Shown one piece after another: positions 37,597-46,575 of a stretch of 64,000 bases of DNA. Both the position numbers and the translations under genes were made by a program. The notes below the pieces were generated by a model, which saw only the letters and a program-made list of their open reading frames with translations, was not told the DNA's origin and searched no databases. Every line of letters begins with the position of its first letter. Within the stretch, counting starts at the first letter, position 1. This DNA comes from Congregibacter variabilis (GTDB lineage Bacteria > Pseudomonadota > Gammaproteobacteria > Pseudomonadales > Halieaceae): positions 1,736,001 to 1,800,000 of the forward strand of contig NZ_CP136864.1 of the NCBI RefSeq assembly GCF_045689235.1, read 5' to 3'.

Positions 37597-39132
37597 CTAG
37601 AGAAACCGGTAGCGCAAGCTTAACTGCACTCGGTTTTCGGTAAACTCGCCAAAATTGACTGATTCCTGGTCTCGATAGCTATATCGAACAGACAGCGATG
37701 TCCGTATCCCCAGAGTTTTCTCTAGACCTAAACCAGCTTGCCAACCTCGCAGCCCCCCCCGTCGTCCACCGGAAAAAGCGCCTCCGTCTCCTTCGTTATC
37801 CAGCCAAGTTACATTTCCATTTAGGCTCAACGACTTCCCGAGGCGACGACGGGCACTCACACCCACAGTCAAGGTTTTCAAAGTCGAGCCGTCTACAAAG
37901 CGCTGCTGGTCAGACGAGGTTGCGAACATATCGAAATTCGTTCGTCTAGCATCGAAGCTATACCTCAAAGTTACGCTCTCGACCTGCACGGCGCCTTGAG
38001 TAACAAAAGTAGGGATTCCGTCGCTCCCCAGCGGGTCTCCAGGAAGAGGAACGTCTAACTCCTGCTGTTGCGAAATCGGCAGACCTCGAATATTCCGAGG
38101 GAAATTAACGTTTTGCTGCCACTCGGCGCGGAAGTTGCTCCGCTTGTGCCTCCATAACACCGACGCACGCGGATTCTCTCCGTAAAATCGCTCACCGTAA
38201 CCCACGTCAATCGTCAAGCGCGAGTTGGGATTCCAACTGAAACCCAGGTCCCAGAAGCTGCCATCGATATCTCCTGACTGGCTCAGAAAAGTGTTGTCTT
38301 CCTCCCCTGCCTTCGCATTGAGTGCCAGGCTGCGAGTGACCTGAAAAGCGCCAAACATTTCCATGGTGAGCAATTCATTTTCAGTCAGGCCTTCGGGCTG
38401 CGGGCCATTGAAGATCCGGTCTTCAAAACTAATAAGGGTGTAGTTTGCACCCACACCGATCGATAGCCGAGATGCTGCTGGCTGCTGCCCAAAGCGAAAT
38501 GACGCAGTCTCTTGCGTGGTATCACCAATTAAGCCCACGCGATTTACTTGCTCGTCGTAGTCCACCGTCGCAGAGATGTAAAGGTCGCGAGGCAAAGGAC
38601 GCTCAGCCGTTGCACCTACACCGTAGCGATATGTCGTATTCGTATTATTGAGCCCATTGATATTGTCTTCACCCCCTGGCGCGAGAGGATTGATGGCATT
38701 TTGGGACGCACTAGCGCTCGAACGCAGCACAAGCCACGAATCCACAGCATCGAATTCGAGATTAAAGGCTCCGCGAGGGATGAAAGACTGACGGTTTGCA
38801 AACTGCCCGCCTCCGGCGTTGCCGGAGCAATCAATTTCATTCAACTCCAGGGTGTTGAACTCTGCACTCGCATTTAGGCCCATGCGCAACCTACCACCTT
38901 CGCCGCGCACATTTACCGTAGGAGTCGCCGTACCAATGACATCACTAACCGGGTCCGAAGGTGAAAGACATAAGTTATCCGAAACGATGACACCGACAGC
39001 AACGCTGGATGTGGTTTGCCAGTCTCCTGCAAGTGCTTGAGCTACTCCTAGCAGCGACAAGGAAGCGGCTACCGCCGCAAGCGTGGCACGCGGTAAGGCT
39101 GCACCAGCCGACTTTCGATGCTTTACTTTCAT
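37597..39132 (-). CDS. TIGR03016-family XrtA-associated outer-membrane beta-barrel
   Basis: The protein has 511 residues. A signal peptide with a basic start and cleavage after ALA (near residue 35) is followed by many amphipathic beta-strands and a C-terminal LSLRYRFL, the usual BAM signal. Motifs such as DNLCLSPSDPVSDVIGTATP, GDIDGSFWDLGFSWNPNSR and LRYSFDARRTNFDMFATSS fit the PEP-CTERM system outer-membrane family. It may form or support the export pore. Its ATG overlaps the stop of the tyrosine kinase gene by four bases. Confidence 0.9.
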   Translation of the reverse strand: MKVKHRKSAGAALPRATLAAVAASLSLLGVAQALAGDWQTTSSVAVGVIVSDNLCLSPSDPVSDVIGTATPTVNVRGEGGRLRMGLNASAEFNTLELNEIDCSGNAGGGQFANRQSFIPRGAFNLEFDAVDSWLVLRSSASASQNAINPLAPGGEDNINGLNNTNTTYRYGVGATAERPLPRDLYISATVDYDEQVNRVGLIGDTTQETASFRFGQQPAASRLSIGVGANYTLISFEDRIFNGPQPEGLTENELLTMEMFGAFQVTRSLALNAKAGEEDNTFLSQSGDIDGSFWDLGFSWNPNSRLTIDVGYGERFYGENPRASVLWRHKRSNFRAEWQQNVNFPRNIRGLPISQQQELDVPLPGDPLGSDGIPTFVTQGAVQVESVTLRYSFDARRTNFDMFATSSDQQRFVDGSTLKTLTVGVSARRRLGKSLSLNGNVTWLDNEGDGGAFSGGRRGGLRGWQAGLGLEKTLGIRTSLSVRYSYRDQESVNFGEFTENRVQLSLRYRFL

Positions 39133-40202
39133 CCGGCGTCGGTCCGAGCAGCGACTTCCGCTTCATCGTCGTGTCCGTAGCCATAGCCATAGCCGTAGCC
39201 GTAGCCGTAATCCACACCTATTCCGAAGAGACCCGTTCGCCGTTCCGATGCGCGGTTCATGACAAGCCCGATAATCTTGTCGTCGCCAATTCTTTGCAGT
39301 GCTGAACTCACGGCAGGCTGAGGAGTGACATCTGCCGAAGCGACAAACACTATTTGCCCCATAAAGCTTGCCAACACACTGGACTCTGTAGTCAGTAATA
39401 GCGGCGGAGAATCAAACACCAGCACCCGATCAGAGTAACGAGTCGCCATCTCTATCATCAACTCATGCATAGTCTCACTAGCGAGTAGTTCCGTGGCGTG
39501 ATCGTCCGGTATCCCCGACGGCAATACTTTTAGCTTTGGGATGTTAGTAGACAGTATCACTTCACGCGGATCCAGCGTGGGATCGTTGAGTAGATCAACA
39601 AGCCCCCTGCATCCCCTCTCTACACCAAGCAATCTCCCAGCGGAGCCTTTAACCACGTCGGCGTCGACAAACAGCACAGTCTTGTCTTGTTCCATAGCGA
39701 TACTGAGGGCAAGGTTGATCGAATTGAAGGTTTTGCCATCACCCTTCAGAGCGCTGGTGACCATGATGAGGTTTGGATAATCGACCGAAGAGTCGTGACG
39801 ACTAATATTTTTGAGTAGCGGACGCTTGATGGTACGAAACTCATCGGCGACCTTACTCCTCGGTACGAGGGGTGTTATAAATCCGAGACTCTCCAAGCGC
39901 GCAAAATCCAGCTCAAGGACCGGATTACTATTTTCTCGGGCGATCTGCGCCCGCGATCTCTCCGTCAGGGCGGACACCTCGACTGAATTATCGGACGAGG
40001 ACAAGGGCAAGGGCTCAGCATTAAGCGACCGGTCTTTCAAACCACTGACTTGATCCACCGAAGTGGAGCTCGGGCTTTCTCCTGCGCCGGCATCACGCAT
40101 ATCGGCTGACGCTTCTAATGGCCCTAGTTCGTTGTCAGCATGCTGTGCGCCGGGCCTCTCTGGTCGTCCGAGCTTATCTACCGCTTTTTCGATAATACTC
40201 AC
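39129..40202 (-). CDS. XrtA-associated tyrosine autokinase (Wzc/CpsD-like)
   Basis: GTG 40202 is chosen because GGAGG lies a few bases upstream and the family begins SIIEKAV; the longer frame from 40262 has no such support. The protein has 357 residues. It carries Walker A ALKGDGKT (151-158), the A' motif VLFVDADV and Walker B VLVFDSPPLLL of bacterial tyrosine kinases (TIGR03018). It ends in six Tyr-Gly repeats, a likely autophosphorylation cluster. It should regulate chain length and export together with the Wzz-like protein encoded just upstream and the phosphatase at 62159. Confidence 0.92.
   Translation of the reverse strand: MSIIEKAVDKLGRPERPGAQHADNELGPLEASADMRDAGAGESPSSTSVDQVSGLKDRSLNAEPLPLSSSDNSVEVSALTERSRAQIARENSNPVLELDFARLESLGFITPLVPRSKVADEFRTIKRPLLKNISRHDSSVDYPNLIMVTSALKGDGKTFNSINLALSIAMEQDKTVLFVDADVVKGSAGRLLGVERGCRGLVDLLNDPTLDPREVILSTNIPKLKVLPSGIPDDHATELLASETMHELMIEMATRYSDRVLVFDSPPLLLTTESSVLASFMGQIVFVASADVTPQPAVSSALQRIGDDKIIGLVMNRASERRTGLFGIGVDYGYGYGYGYGYGHDDEAEVAARTDAG
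39174..39209 (-). repeat. Six tandem Tyr-Gly codons at kinase C-terminus
   Basis: Six consecutive Tyr-Gly codon pairs (mixed TAC/TAT and GGA/GGC) form a 36-bp imperfect tandem repeat near the end of the kinase gene. Tyr-rich tails of such kinases are autophosphorylated. The repeat could vary in copy number by slippage. Confidence 0.8.
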
Positions 40203-40242
40203 AAGCGTCCTCCGCGCACATTGCGGCCACTCAATTCCCTCG

Positions 40243-41763
40243 TCATGATAGCCATTGAGCACCCATTAAAACCGTCACAAACGTCATCAACAAACAAGCA
40301 GCACAGCCACCGAAAATTGCCAACCGCCAGTTATCACGTCGGCGCTCACCCGGTTGCTTATTTTGAGTAACAACACCGAGTACTGGCAATCCCGTACTCA
40401 TTGACAGCGTGCGAGGATCAGACACCATCGGCTGCAGTAGGGAAGCAAGAAACGCGACACCTAGTCCGGCAGCCAGTGCCCCTATCAGCACGGCCGCGTT
40501 CAATACAAATTTGTCCGGTTCGCTGGGCTTTAGTGGAACGAATGGCGGCTCTACAATGCGAAAACTTACGTCGCTCGCGTCGTTTTCTACATTTAAAGAA
40601 AGGCGCGCAGACTCACGTCGCTGAATAAGCTCTGCGTAGCGTCGCTGCAGCACCTCGTAATCCCGATCAAGTTGTTTAAGCTGGGCCTCTTTTTCAGGAA
40701 TCAACATAACTTGTTCATCCAGAGACGACACCCGCGCCTGATACTCGCGTACCCGCACCTCTAATTCAGCGACCTGTGCTTCCGTTTCCGCCAAAAGCGA
40801 CCGAATGCCTTGGTAAACGGGGCTACCGGATAATGACGAGTCAATATCGCCCTGCTCTCGAAGCGTCTTTACGGTCTCTTCCTGTTGATGCCGCAACTCA
40901 TCGATAAGTCCACGAATCTGCCGGACCTCAGGATGAAGGTCCGTATAGCGCATAAGTAATTCATCAAGACGAGTACGTAAGGCGGTAATGCGCGCATCCA
41001 AGGGAGTTGATATTGCACCAAGATCGGCGAGAGGATCATCTCCACTTAGCTGCCTTCGAAGTTGTTCTGCGCGGTTACGCTCCTCGTCTAGCTCGAGTTG
41101 CGCCGCCCGTAAGTCCTCGCCGGCGCTCTGTAAGCGAGCAAAATAGTCTCCACCGGTTCCAGGCAACACAGCCACGTTCTGTTGTTTAAATATTGCCAGG
41201 CGATTTTCGGCTTCGACCAATCGAGCCTCATATTCAGTTATCTGTTCGTCAAGAAACTCCTGCGCTCCTGAATTGTCTGCTCGATCTTCATCGGCCATGT
41301 TTTCGATAAAAACCGTGATCAGTTCCTGAGTAACACGCTTGGCCACATCACGGTCAGGGTCCTTCACCGATATGTTGTACACCGACGCGCGCTGGGTCGC
41401 TCGAATATTGATGGCGCGCTCAAGTCGTCCCACCATGGCGGCACGCTGACCTTCAGTAGTTACATTGAGATCCAGGTCAGAGCGGCGTCCGAGTTCTTCA
41501 AGGTTGGGACGCGAGAGCAATTGTTGGCTTATCATCGAAACACGCTGATTTATGTTTGGCGAAATCGTAAGGCCTCGCAGCAGCGGTCGAAGGATGGAAT
41601 TGGTGTCCACGTAAACAGAGGCCGTTGCAACGTAGGATTCGGGCATGCGCCACACCTGTGTCCAGCCCCCGATAGCCACAAGCCACGCCACAAGGATGGC
41701 AAGCCAGCGCCAGCGCCACACGCCCCAGATGTGACCAATGATCAGTGCAATAGTATCCTGCAT
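40243..41763 (-). CDS. XrtA system polysaccharide chain-length determinant
   Basis: The protein has 506 residues and belongs to the Wzz/GNVR type (TIGR03007). The first membrane segment is near residues 18-35 (WLAILVAWLVAIGGW). The Wzz domain follows (YVATASVYVDTNSILRPLL), then long coiled coils rich in Glu, Arg and Leu. PPFVPLKPSEPDKFVLNAA leads into the second membrane region near 420-440, and another hydrophobic segment ends the protein. It sits in the inner membrane and sets chain length with the autokinase. A clear GGAGG precedes ATG 41763. Confidence 0.93.
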   Translation of the reverse strand: MQDTIALIIGHIWGVWRWRWLAILVAWLVAIGGWTQVWRMPESYVATASVYVDTNSILRPLLRGLTISPNINQRVSMISQQLLSRPNLEELGRRSDLDLNVTTEGQRAAMVGRLERAINIRATQRASVYNISVKDPDRDVAKRVTQELITVFIENMADEDRADNSGAQEFLDEQITEYEARLVEAENRLAIFKQQNVAVLPGTGGDYFARLQSAGEDLRAAQLELDEERNRAEQLRRQLSGDDPLADLGAISTPLDARITALRTRLDELLMRYTDLHPEVRQIRGLIDELRHQQEETVKTLREQGDIDSSLSGSPVYQGIRSLLAETEAQVAELEVRVREYQARVSSLDEQVMLIPEKEAQLKQLDRDYEVLQRRYAELIQRRESARLSLNVENDASDVSFRIVEPPFVPLKPSEPDKFVLNAAVLIGALAAGLGVAFLASLLQPMVSDPRTLSMSTGLPVLGVVTQNKQPGERRRDNWRLAIFGGCAACLLMTFVTVLMGAQWLS

Positions 41764-41793
41764 GGTGCCTCCGCTGAGCCGCCCTACCGAGGG

Positions 41794-42438
41794 CTAGAAC
41801 CAGGACTCGGCAATAATCACAATATCCCCGGGCATGATCACCATATTGGCGCTGATATCACCGTCGCGCAGTAAATCGTCCAAACGAAGCTCGATCGCCT
41901 CCTGCTTACCCTGAAAATCACGAACCAGAGTTGATCCATTACCGTCGGCAAATTCTGTCATACCGCCAACTGAAATCATAAGATCGAGTAATGTCATACG
42001 CTGACGATAGGGAACACTGGAGGGGGTTGCTGCCTCGCCGACGACTCTCACTTGCTGCTCGGGCACGCCGGAGAATCCATTGACGATCACGGAGACCACA
42101 GGCTGGCGAACATAAGTTGCGTACGCCACCTCAATATCTCGGGCGAGCTGCGTGGAGGTTTTACCGGCAGCCTGTAAGTCTTCTACCAAGCGTGTGGTGA
42201 ACTTGCCATCCGGCCTAACGATACCGGTGGTCGACAACTCCGCATTACCCCAAACAAAAATCTCCATCGTGTCGCCAGGACCGACAACGTACTCATAGTC
42301 TGGAATATCCGCGGCGGCCAAAGAGCCCAAGCTGGGCTGGGACCCGCAGCCACCCAGAGAAAAAGCTAACAAGATCGACACAAACGCGGCAGCTCGCCTT
42401 AGCCCTACGCGTAACTCGCTATTGAAAAATCCCGACAT
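41794..42438 (-). CDS. XrtA-associated polysaccharide export lipoprotein (Wza-like)
   Basis: The protein has 214 residues. A signal peptide ends in the lipobox LGGC (Cys31), so it is a lipoprotein. The Poly_export domain begins YEYVVGPGDTMEIFVWGN and is followed by SLBB-like sequence VRVVGEAATPSSVPYR and MTLLDLMISVGGMTEFADG. The length is typical for the short XrtA version (TIGR03027). It should form the periplasmic and outer-membrane part of the export channel. It is the first gene of the six-gene minus-strand operon; AGAGGGTGG lies before ATG 42438. Confidence 0.93.
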   Translation of the reverse strand: MSGFFNSELRVGLRRAAAFVSILLAFSLGGCGSQPSLGSLAAADIPDYEYVVGPGDTMEIFVWGNAELSTTGIVRPDGKFTTRLVEDLQAAGKTSTQLARDIEVAYATYVRQPVVSVIVNGFSGVPEQQVRVVGEAATPSSVPYRQRMTLLDLMISVGGMTEFADGNGSTLVRDFQGKQEAIELRLDDLLRDGDISANMVIMPGDIVIIAESWF

Positions 42439-42652
42439 GATTCCACCCTCTTAATGGTGTGTTAGATACGTACCACTTAAACTGACCAGACTCATACATG
42501 CTATCACGCGATTGCGGGCAATGGATTGTCTTTAACATTTTTGAATGTCCGCAATGAGACAAAGTGCACATTTAGTATTGAAAGGGTTATAACTACGGTA
42601 ATACCTCGAAGCGGGAGGTGGCAAAATTGCTAATAGAAGCTGTGATTACGGC

Positions 42653-42680
42653 AAAAAAAAGGACGCTTTCGCGTCCTTTT
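42653..42680 (-). terminator. Rho-independent terminator of the PEP-CTERM gene
   Basis: AAAAGGACGC and GCGTCCTTTT pair around a four-base loop. Read on the minus strand the loop is GAAA and a run of eight T follows, which is an excellent terminator 35 bp after the PEP-CTERM stop. It separates this gene from the export operon downstream. Confidence 0.92.
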
Positions 42681-42714
42681 CTGATCTATCTAGCTGCGAA
42701 GGCAGCCCGCGTTA

Positions 42715-43506
42715 CTACACCTTACGACGACGAGTAACAGCTACGCCTATCAAACCTAAACCAAACAAGGCCAGCGTTGCAGGTACCGGTACCGCACGGG
42801 CAGTAATATCTACCAGAACCCCGAACGCATTTGCTTGGCCCTCTAGAGTCTGAAGACCGAAACAACCAGTCTCGGCGCCCGCAACTGTACATGCGCCGTC
42901 CGATAATGGCCCCAACCCAACAGGGATTACACGCGTGGTGTAAACAAAGTCGTTGTATATGAAGGTATCAGTCAAATCGGCTGGATTAAGAACAAAAATA
43001 TCATCGCATTCACTAGCTGAAACGAACCCGCAATCTTCTTTATTCGGAGTCTCAATAAAACTAAAAGTGATGTCCCTATCGATAGTTTCGCGCGGCTCGC
43101 CCGCCGGCACTTTTGGAGTGAGGGCAAAAGTCGTATTGATGGTTGCCCCCAAAAGCGACTCAAACGAACGCAGTATTGTGTTGTTGTAATGCGTGAGCGT
43201 GGATGTAACTGCGGGGCCCCCGTTAGTGAACAAGCTGCCCGAAACAGCTGGGTTGGTGATCACCAATGCACTGCGGCTGTTAGTGCTGTTTTGGGTAGTG
43301 TCCGTGTAGTCCCCGCCTGTCTTGCCCCAGCTCAGCTCAGTCGCTGTCTCGATTGTCGTACCACCCGTGTCGGCGTCGAACGTCGCCGCTCCAGTGAAGC
43401 CCGCGGTAACTGCAAACTCCCATTCAGTTACGAGCGATGCGTTAGCAGCGGAGGCGAGGAAGCAACTTACCCCTACCGCAGCGGCTGTGTGAAGAATTTT
43501 TTTCAT
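42715..43506 (-). CDS. THxN-type PEP-CTERM sorting-domain protein
   Basis: ATG 43506 (MKKILHTAAAVG) with AGGAGA upstream starts a 263-residue exported protein; the longer frame adds an unlikely N-terminus. A signal peptide ends near ANA (residue 23). The mature part contains THYN at 105-108, the mark of the THxN PEP-CTERM family. The C-terminus has the sorting signal VPVPATLALFGLGL, a hydrophobic helix, and TRRRKV. It lacks the classic PEP triplet and uses VPVP. It should be processed by XrtA at the inner membrane and is probably secreted into or linked with the polysaccharide matrix. It has its own terminator and a sigma-54 promoter. Confidence 0.92.
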   Translation of the reverse strand: MKKILHTAAAVGVSCFLASAANASLVTEWEFAVTAGFTGAATFDADTGGTTIETATELSWGKTGGDYTDTTQNSTNSRSALVITNPAVSGSLFTNGGPAVTSTLTHYNNTILRSFESLLGATINTTFALTPKVPAGEPRETIDRDITFSFIETPNKEDCGFVSASECDDIFVLNPADLTDTFIYNDFVYTTRVIPVGLGPLSDGACTVAGAETGCFGLQTLEGQANAFGVLVDITARAVPVPATLALFGLGLIGVAVTRRRKV

Positions 43507-43576
43507 ACTCTTGCTCTCCTGGACTTTGATATTTGGCCTAGCACTAACGGCCTTTAACTCAACTTGATCCAGTAAC

Positions 43577-43592
43577 TGCAGGGCGCATGCCA
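43577..43592 (-). promoter_or_regulatory. Sigma-54 promoter (-24/-12) of the PEP-CTERM gene
   Basis: On the minus strand the sequence TGGCATGCGCCCTGCA matches the sigma-54 consensus TGGCAC-N5-TTGCA, with the essential GG and GC at the correct 10-bp spacing. Transcription would start near 43565, about 60 bp before ATG 43506. PrsR, a sigma-54 activator encoded at 51213-52583, is the natural regulator, in line with what is known of PrsK/PrsR systems. Confidence 0.8.
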
Positions 43593-43637
43593 ATAATATA
43601 TATTCTATTAAATTCAATAACTTAAAAAAAATAGCAG

Positions 43638-43651
43638 CTAACGTTAGTGCT
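43638..43651. promoter_or_regulatory. CTAACGTTAG palindrome, candidate PrsR enhancer site
   Basis: CTAACGTTAG (43638-43647) is a 10-bp palindrome about 75 bp upstream of the predicted sigma-54 start point. Its right part, CGTTAGTGCT (43642-43651), recurs in inverted orientation as AGCACTAACG at 43540-43549, inside the leader. The two copies flank the sigma-54 promoter. This position suits an enhancer for PrsR, but binding is only inferred. Confidence 0.45.
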
Positions 43652-43702
43652 GATGTGTAAAGAAAGCTGACAATACTGGCCCCGATACATCTATACGTCC
43701 AG

Positions 43703-46486
43703 TTAGGGTGCGCTTTCTATTAACTCTCTTGCCGCGGCCTTTGCCGGGGACTCCGGGCCGCTCAGAATCTCACGCAACAAGCTTTGTGCAGCCTCGGCCT
43801 GGCCCAGCGCCATCAATATCTTCGCCCGATTCAAAATCAAATCTGGCTTACCCGGTGCAAGCTCCAGAGCCGCATCTATCCGCATAAGAGCAGCCTCGAG
43901 ATTACCCGCCGCCATCTCGACCATGGCGTAGGTATCCAAAATAGCCGGATTATCGGCCGCCTGCTGGTAAGCCAGCTCTATCCAGGCCAGCGCCTGCTGG
44001 GGATCGGTTTCACGGGCTAACCAAGCAAGGTTATTCAAAACCAAGGCGTTTTCAGGCGCCTGTTTCTCGAGAATGAGATACTCATCCAAGGCCTCCTCTG
44101 AGCGCCCGGCCTCCAAAAGCCACAACGCCATTTGGTTGCGGACAACCAATTCTTCAGGCCGACTCTGCAGCCAATCTTTAAGGGATTGAATGGCCGCGTC
44201 TCGATCGCCTCCCAACCACTGCGCAGTGGACATACCGGTCAAATACATGACGGACGATTCCTGGCTCAGTGCCTCTCGAAACAAAGCCTCGGCCTCATCG
44301 TAGCGCTCACGCCCTAAGGCCACCCTGCCCTCTAGCGCCATTATTGCAGGCAGCCGGCGCACTTCCTGGGGCATTGCAGCCAAACTGAGCTGAGCGGCAT
44401 CCCAGTTACCCAGAGCAGCCTGCAAGGAAGCCTGCTGACGCAGCAGGTCCAACCGCTCAGGTTCCGATGCGAGTCCCGCCTCCACGTAATCGAGCGCCTC
44501 TTTAAAACGCCCGACAGCAATTTGCGTTTGCGCTGCAAGAGCAAGCAAATCCGCATTATCTGGTGCTAATTTCAATGCGGCCAACACGCTATCGCTGGCC
44601 CCATCGATGTCGCCAACAGTCAACTGCGCCGTTGCCAATAGACCCCACACCTCCGGCCTAAGTGAAGGCTGAAGCTGTTTCACATCAATCACACCGAGCA
44701 CATCAAGCGCCGCATTTGCGTCGCCCTGAGACAGCCTGTAACGAGCAAGCGTCACTCTAACGGGAATAAGATCAGGATTTACAGAGAGCGCCCGCTCGAG
44801 CAACAACGCCGCCTCTGAAGTGTTGTTTGCACGGCCCTCAATGGCCGCAAGGCTCGTAAGCAGCTGTGTATCATCAGGGGCCTTTTCAACCGCTATGCGC
44901 AGCTCCCGCAAGGCTTCCTTTTCGTCTCCCGAGGCCAACGCCAAGGCCGCAAACCCGCGATAAACACCCGCGTTTTCGCTGTCGATATCTCGAGCGCGGT
45001 TCAGATACTCTCTTGCGGCCCCTAACTCTCCTGCGACAAGCTCCACTCGGCTCGATGTGAGGAGAGGGTCCACGAGGTCTGGCGATCGCTCTCGGTACTC
45101 TAACGCCACCTCTCGAGCCTCCTCCAGGCGCTCCGAGCGAAGTAAGGCGCCCACCAGGCCCTCTAATACAACGCCATTATCGGGATCAAGGCGTTGAGCG
45201 GTACGCAAGTTTTCGATGGCGGCATCCAAGTCTCCGGCTACACCCTGTGCACTAGATAACTGCTGAAGTGCAATCACCGAATCCGGCTCAAGCTCAGTCA
45301 CAGCCTCAAAAGCGCCAACGGCCTCCGCATAACTACCTTGCGCTACCAGCGCCATCGCAAGCACACTCATCAATGCACTGCTGGCTGGATTTTTAATCAA
45401 ACCTTCTCGGGCGATTTTCATAGCTTCCTCCTCATTTCCAAGAGCCAGCTCTACCCGCGCCATAAAGGTCAGGGCCAACTCATTATTCGGTTGCTGATCC
45501 AGAAACTGCCGGAGCTGACGCTGCGCGGTGGCCAGGTTTCCAGTCTCAAGGTTGGCCACACCCGCATAAAAAAGCGAGGGACCGTGTCGGGGATTAGCGC
45601 TAAGAACTTCAGCGAGAGTACGCGACGCATCCGTATAACTGCCGTCGCCGATCTGAAGCCGTGCTCGAGAAAACTTTACGCCCGTGGAGTCTGGAATGAC
45701 TGCTTCGAGGGCTTTCAGCTCTTCCTCCGCCGCGGCAATTTCACGATTATCAGTATGTGCCGCCACAAGTTTCAGTCGATCACTAATGCGGTAGGGGTTG
45801 CGTGCGACCACCCATTGGAGTTGCTCAATAGCCGCGGCATACGCTTGCTGCGCCATGTAAAGATCAGCCAGGTACGATCGAGCCTCCAGCGCCTGAGGAT
45901 GTGCCTCGATAATAGCTTCGACTCGTTGCGCAGCTTGCGGAATATCTATCCCGCCAATGACGTCAGCGTCGAGAAGGACTAATGTGAGGGAGACATAAGG
46001 GTCTTCGGGCGCCAGGCTATGTGCTCTGTCGGCGTCTTCTCGAGCGCCCGCAGCATCAGCATCGATGAACTTAGCCCGCGCACGCCCTGCAAGCCATTGA
46101 GCGGCCAATGCACCCTCAATCCCGGCATCGTCAAGCGCCAAAGCTTTGTCGATTTGGCCAGACTCTACCAGAGCCCTCATCAACCAGACTCGCGCCTCAG
46201 CGGCACCCGTTCCGCTCACGCCTGCCGCGCGGCGAAACTCGTCTACAGCGGCCTCGACATCAGTCTGCCAAAGATAGGCGCGGCCTAATATGAAACGACC
46301 AATTGGGTTATCGGGGTTTTGCTGCAGTGCCGACTTGGCATCAATAACCGCGGCGGCCACGTCGCGCCTCTCCAGCGCCTGGCGCGCCCGCGTCAGGAGC
46401 TCCTCCTCGGTCGGCGGAGGCGTGCATGCTGTAGCAACGATCACCCCAGACATAAACATGACACGGAGTACCCAAGCTTTATTCAT
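43703..46486 (-). CDS. prsT: XrtA/PEP-CTERM system TPR-repeat lipoprotein PrsT
   Basis: The protein has 927 residues and consists almost wholly of tetratricopeptide repeats (for example AVIDAKSALQQNPDNPIGRF, and ALLLERALSVNPDLIPVRVT). An N-terminal signal peptide ends near VATAC, giving a probable lipidated Cys21. Size and repeats match the PrsT family (TIGR02917) of XrtA clusters. It is thought to be a periplasmic scaffold for assembly of the secreted matrix or export complex. It follows the XrtA ATPase gene on the minus strand, with an 89-bp gap. Confidence 0.93.
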   Translation of the reverse strand: MNKAWVLRVMFMSGVIVATACTPPPTEEELLTRARQALERRDVAAAVIDAKSALQQNPDNPIGRFILGRAYLWQTDVEAAVDEFRRAAGVSGTGAAEARVWLMRALVESGQIDKALALDDAGIEGALAAQWLAGRARAKFIDADAAGAREDADRAHSLAPEDPYVSLTLVLLDADVIGGIDIPQAAQRVEAIIEAHPQALEARSYLADLYMAQQAYAAAIEQLQWVVARNPYRISDRLKLVAAHTDNREIAAAEEELKALEAVIPDSTGVKFSRARLQIGDGSYTDASRTLAEVLSANPRHGPSLFYAGVANLETGNLATAQRQLRQFLDQQPNNELALTFMARVELALGNEEEAMKIAREGLIKNPASSALMSVLAMALVAQGSYAEAVGAFEAVTELEPDSVIALQQLSSAQGVAGDLDAAIENLRTAQRLDPDNGVVLEGLVGALLRSERLEEAREVALEYRERSPDLVDPLLTSSRVELVAGELGAAREYLNRARDIDSENAGVYRGFAALALASGDEKEALRELRIAVEKAPDDTQLLTSLAAIEGRANNTSEAALLLERALSVNPDLIPVRVTLARYRLSQGDANAALDVLGVIDVKQLQPSLRPEVWGLLATAQLTVGDIDGASDSVLAALKLAPDNADLLALAAQTQIAVGRFKEALDYVEAGLASEPERLDLLRQQASLQAALGNWDAAQLSLAAMPQEVRRLPAIMALEGRVALGRERYDEAEALFREALSQESSVMYLTGMSTAQWLGGDRDAAIQSLKDWLQSRPEELVVRNQMALWLLEAGRSEEALDEYLILEKQAPENALVLNNLAWLARETDPQQALAWIELAYQQAADNPAILDTYAMVEMAAGNLEAALMRIDAALELAPGKPDLILNRAKILMALGQAEAAQSLLREILSGPESPAKAAARELIESAP

Positions 46487-46575
46487 AAGACCGACTCTCT
46501 ACTTCCTACCTACTTTCTTCGCAGGCTAAACGGGTGAAAAGGCATCACTCACAATACGACGTCGCTCAACCTAAC

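Noticed and set aside
40203..40262. Longer N-terminus of the tyrosine kinase from 40262
   Set aside because: The GTG at 40202 has GGAGG and begins with the family's SIIEKAV; the extra 20 residues overlap the chain-length gene.
42616..42631. A plus-strand sigma-54-like match (AGGTGGCAAAATTGCT)
   Set aside because: The -12 part is good, but the -24 part matches only at GG, and the element points into the 3' end of the PEP-CTERM gene with no plus-strand gene to serve.
43507..43617. Longer N-terminus of the PEP-CTERM protein
   Set aside because: It would place coding sequence across the sigma-54 promoter and put the signal peptide in the middle of the protein.
46520..46560. GGTGA...TCACT imperfect dyad before prsT as a third CRP site
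   Set aside because: The spacing between GTGA and TCAC is seven, not six, and the outer bases do not match the consensus.
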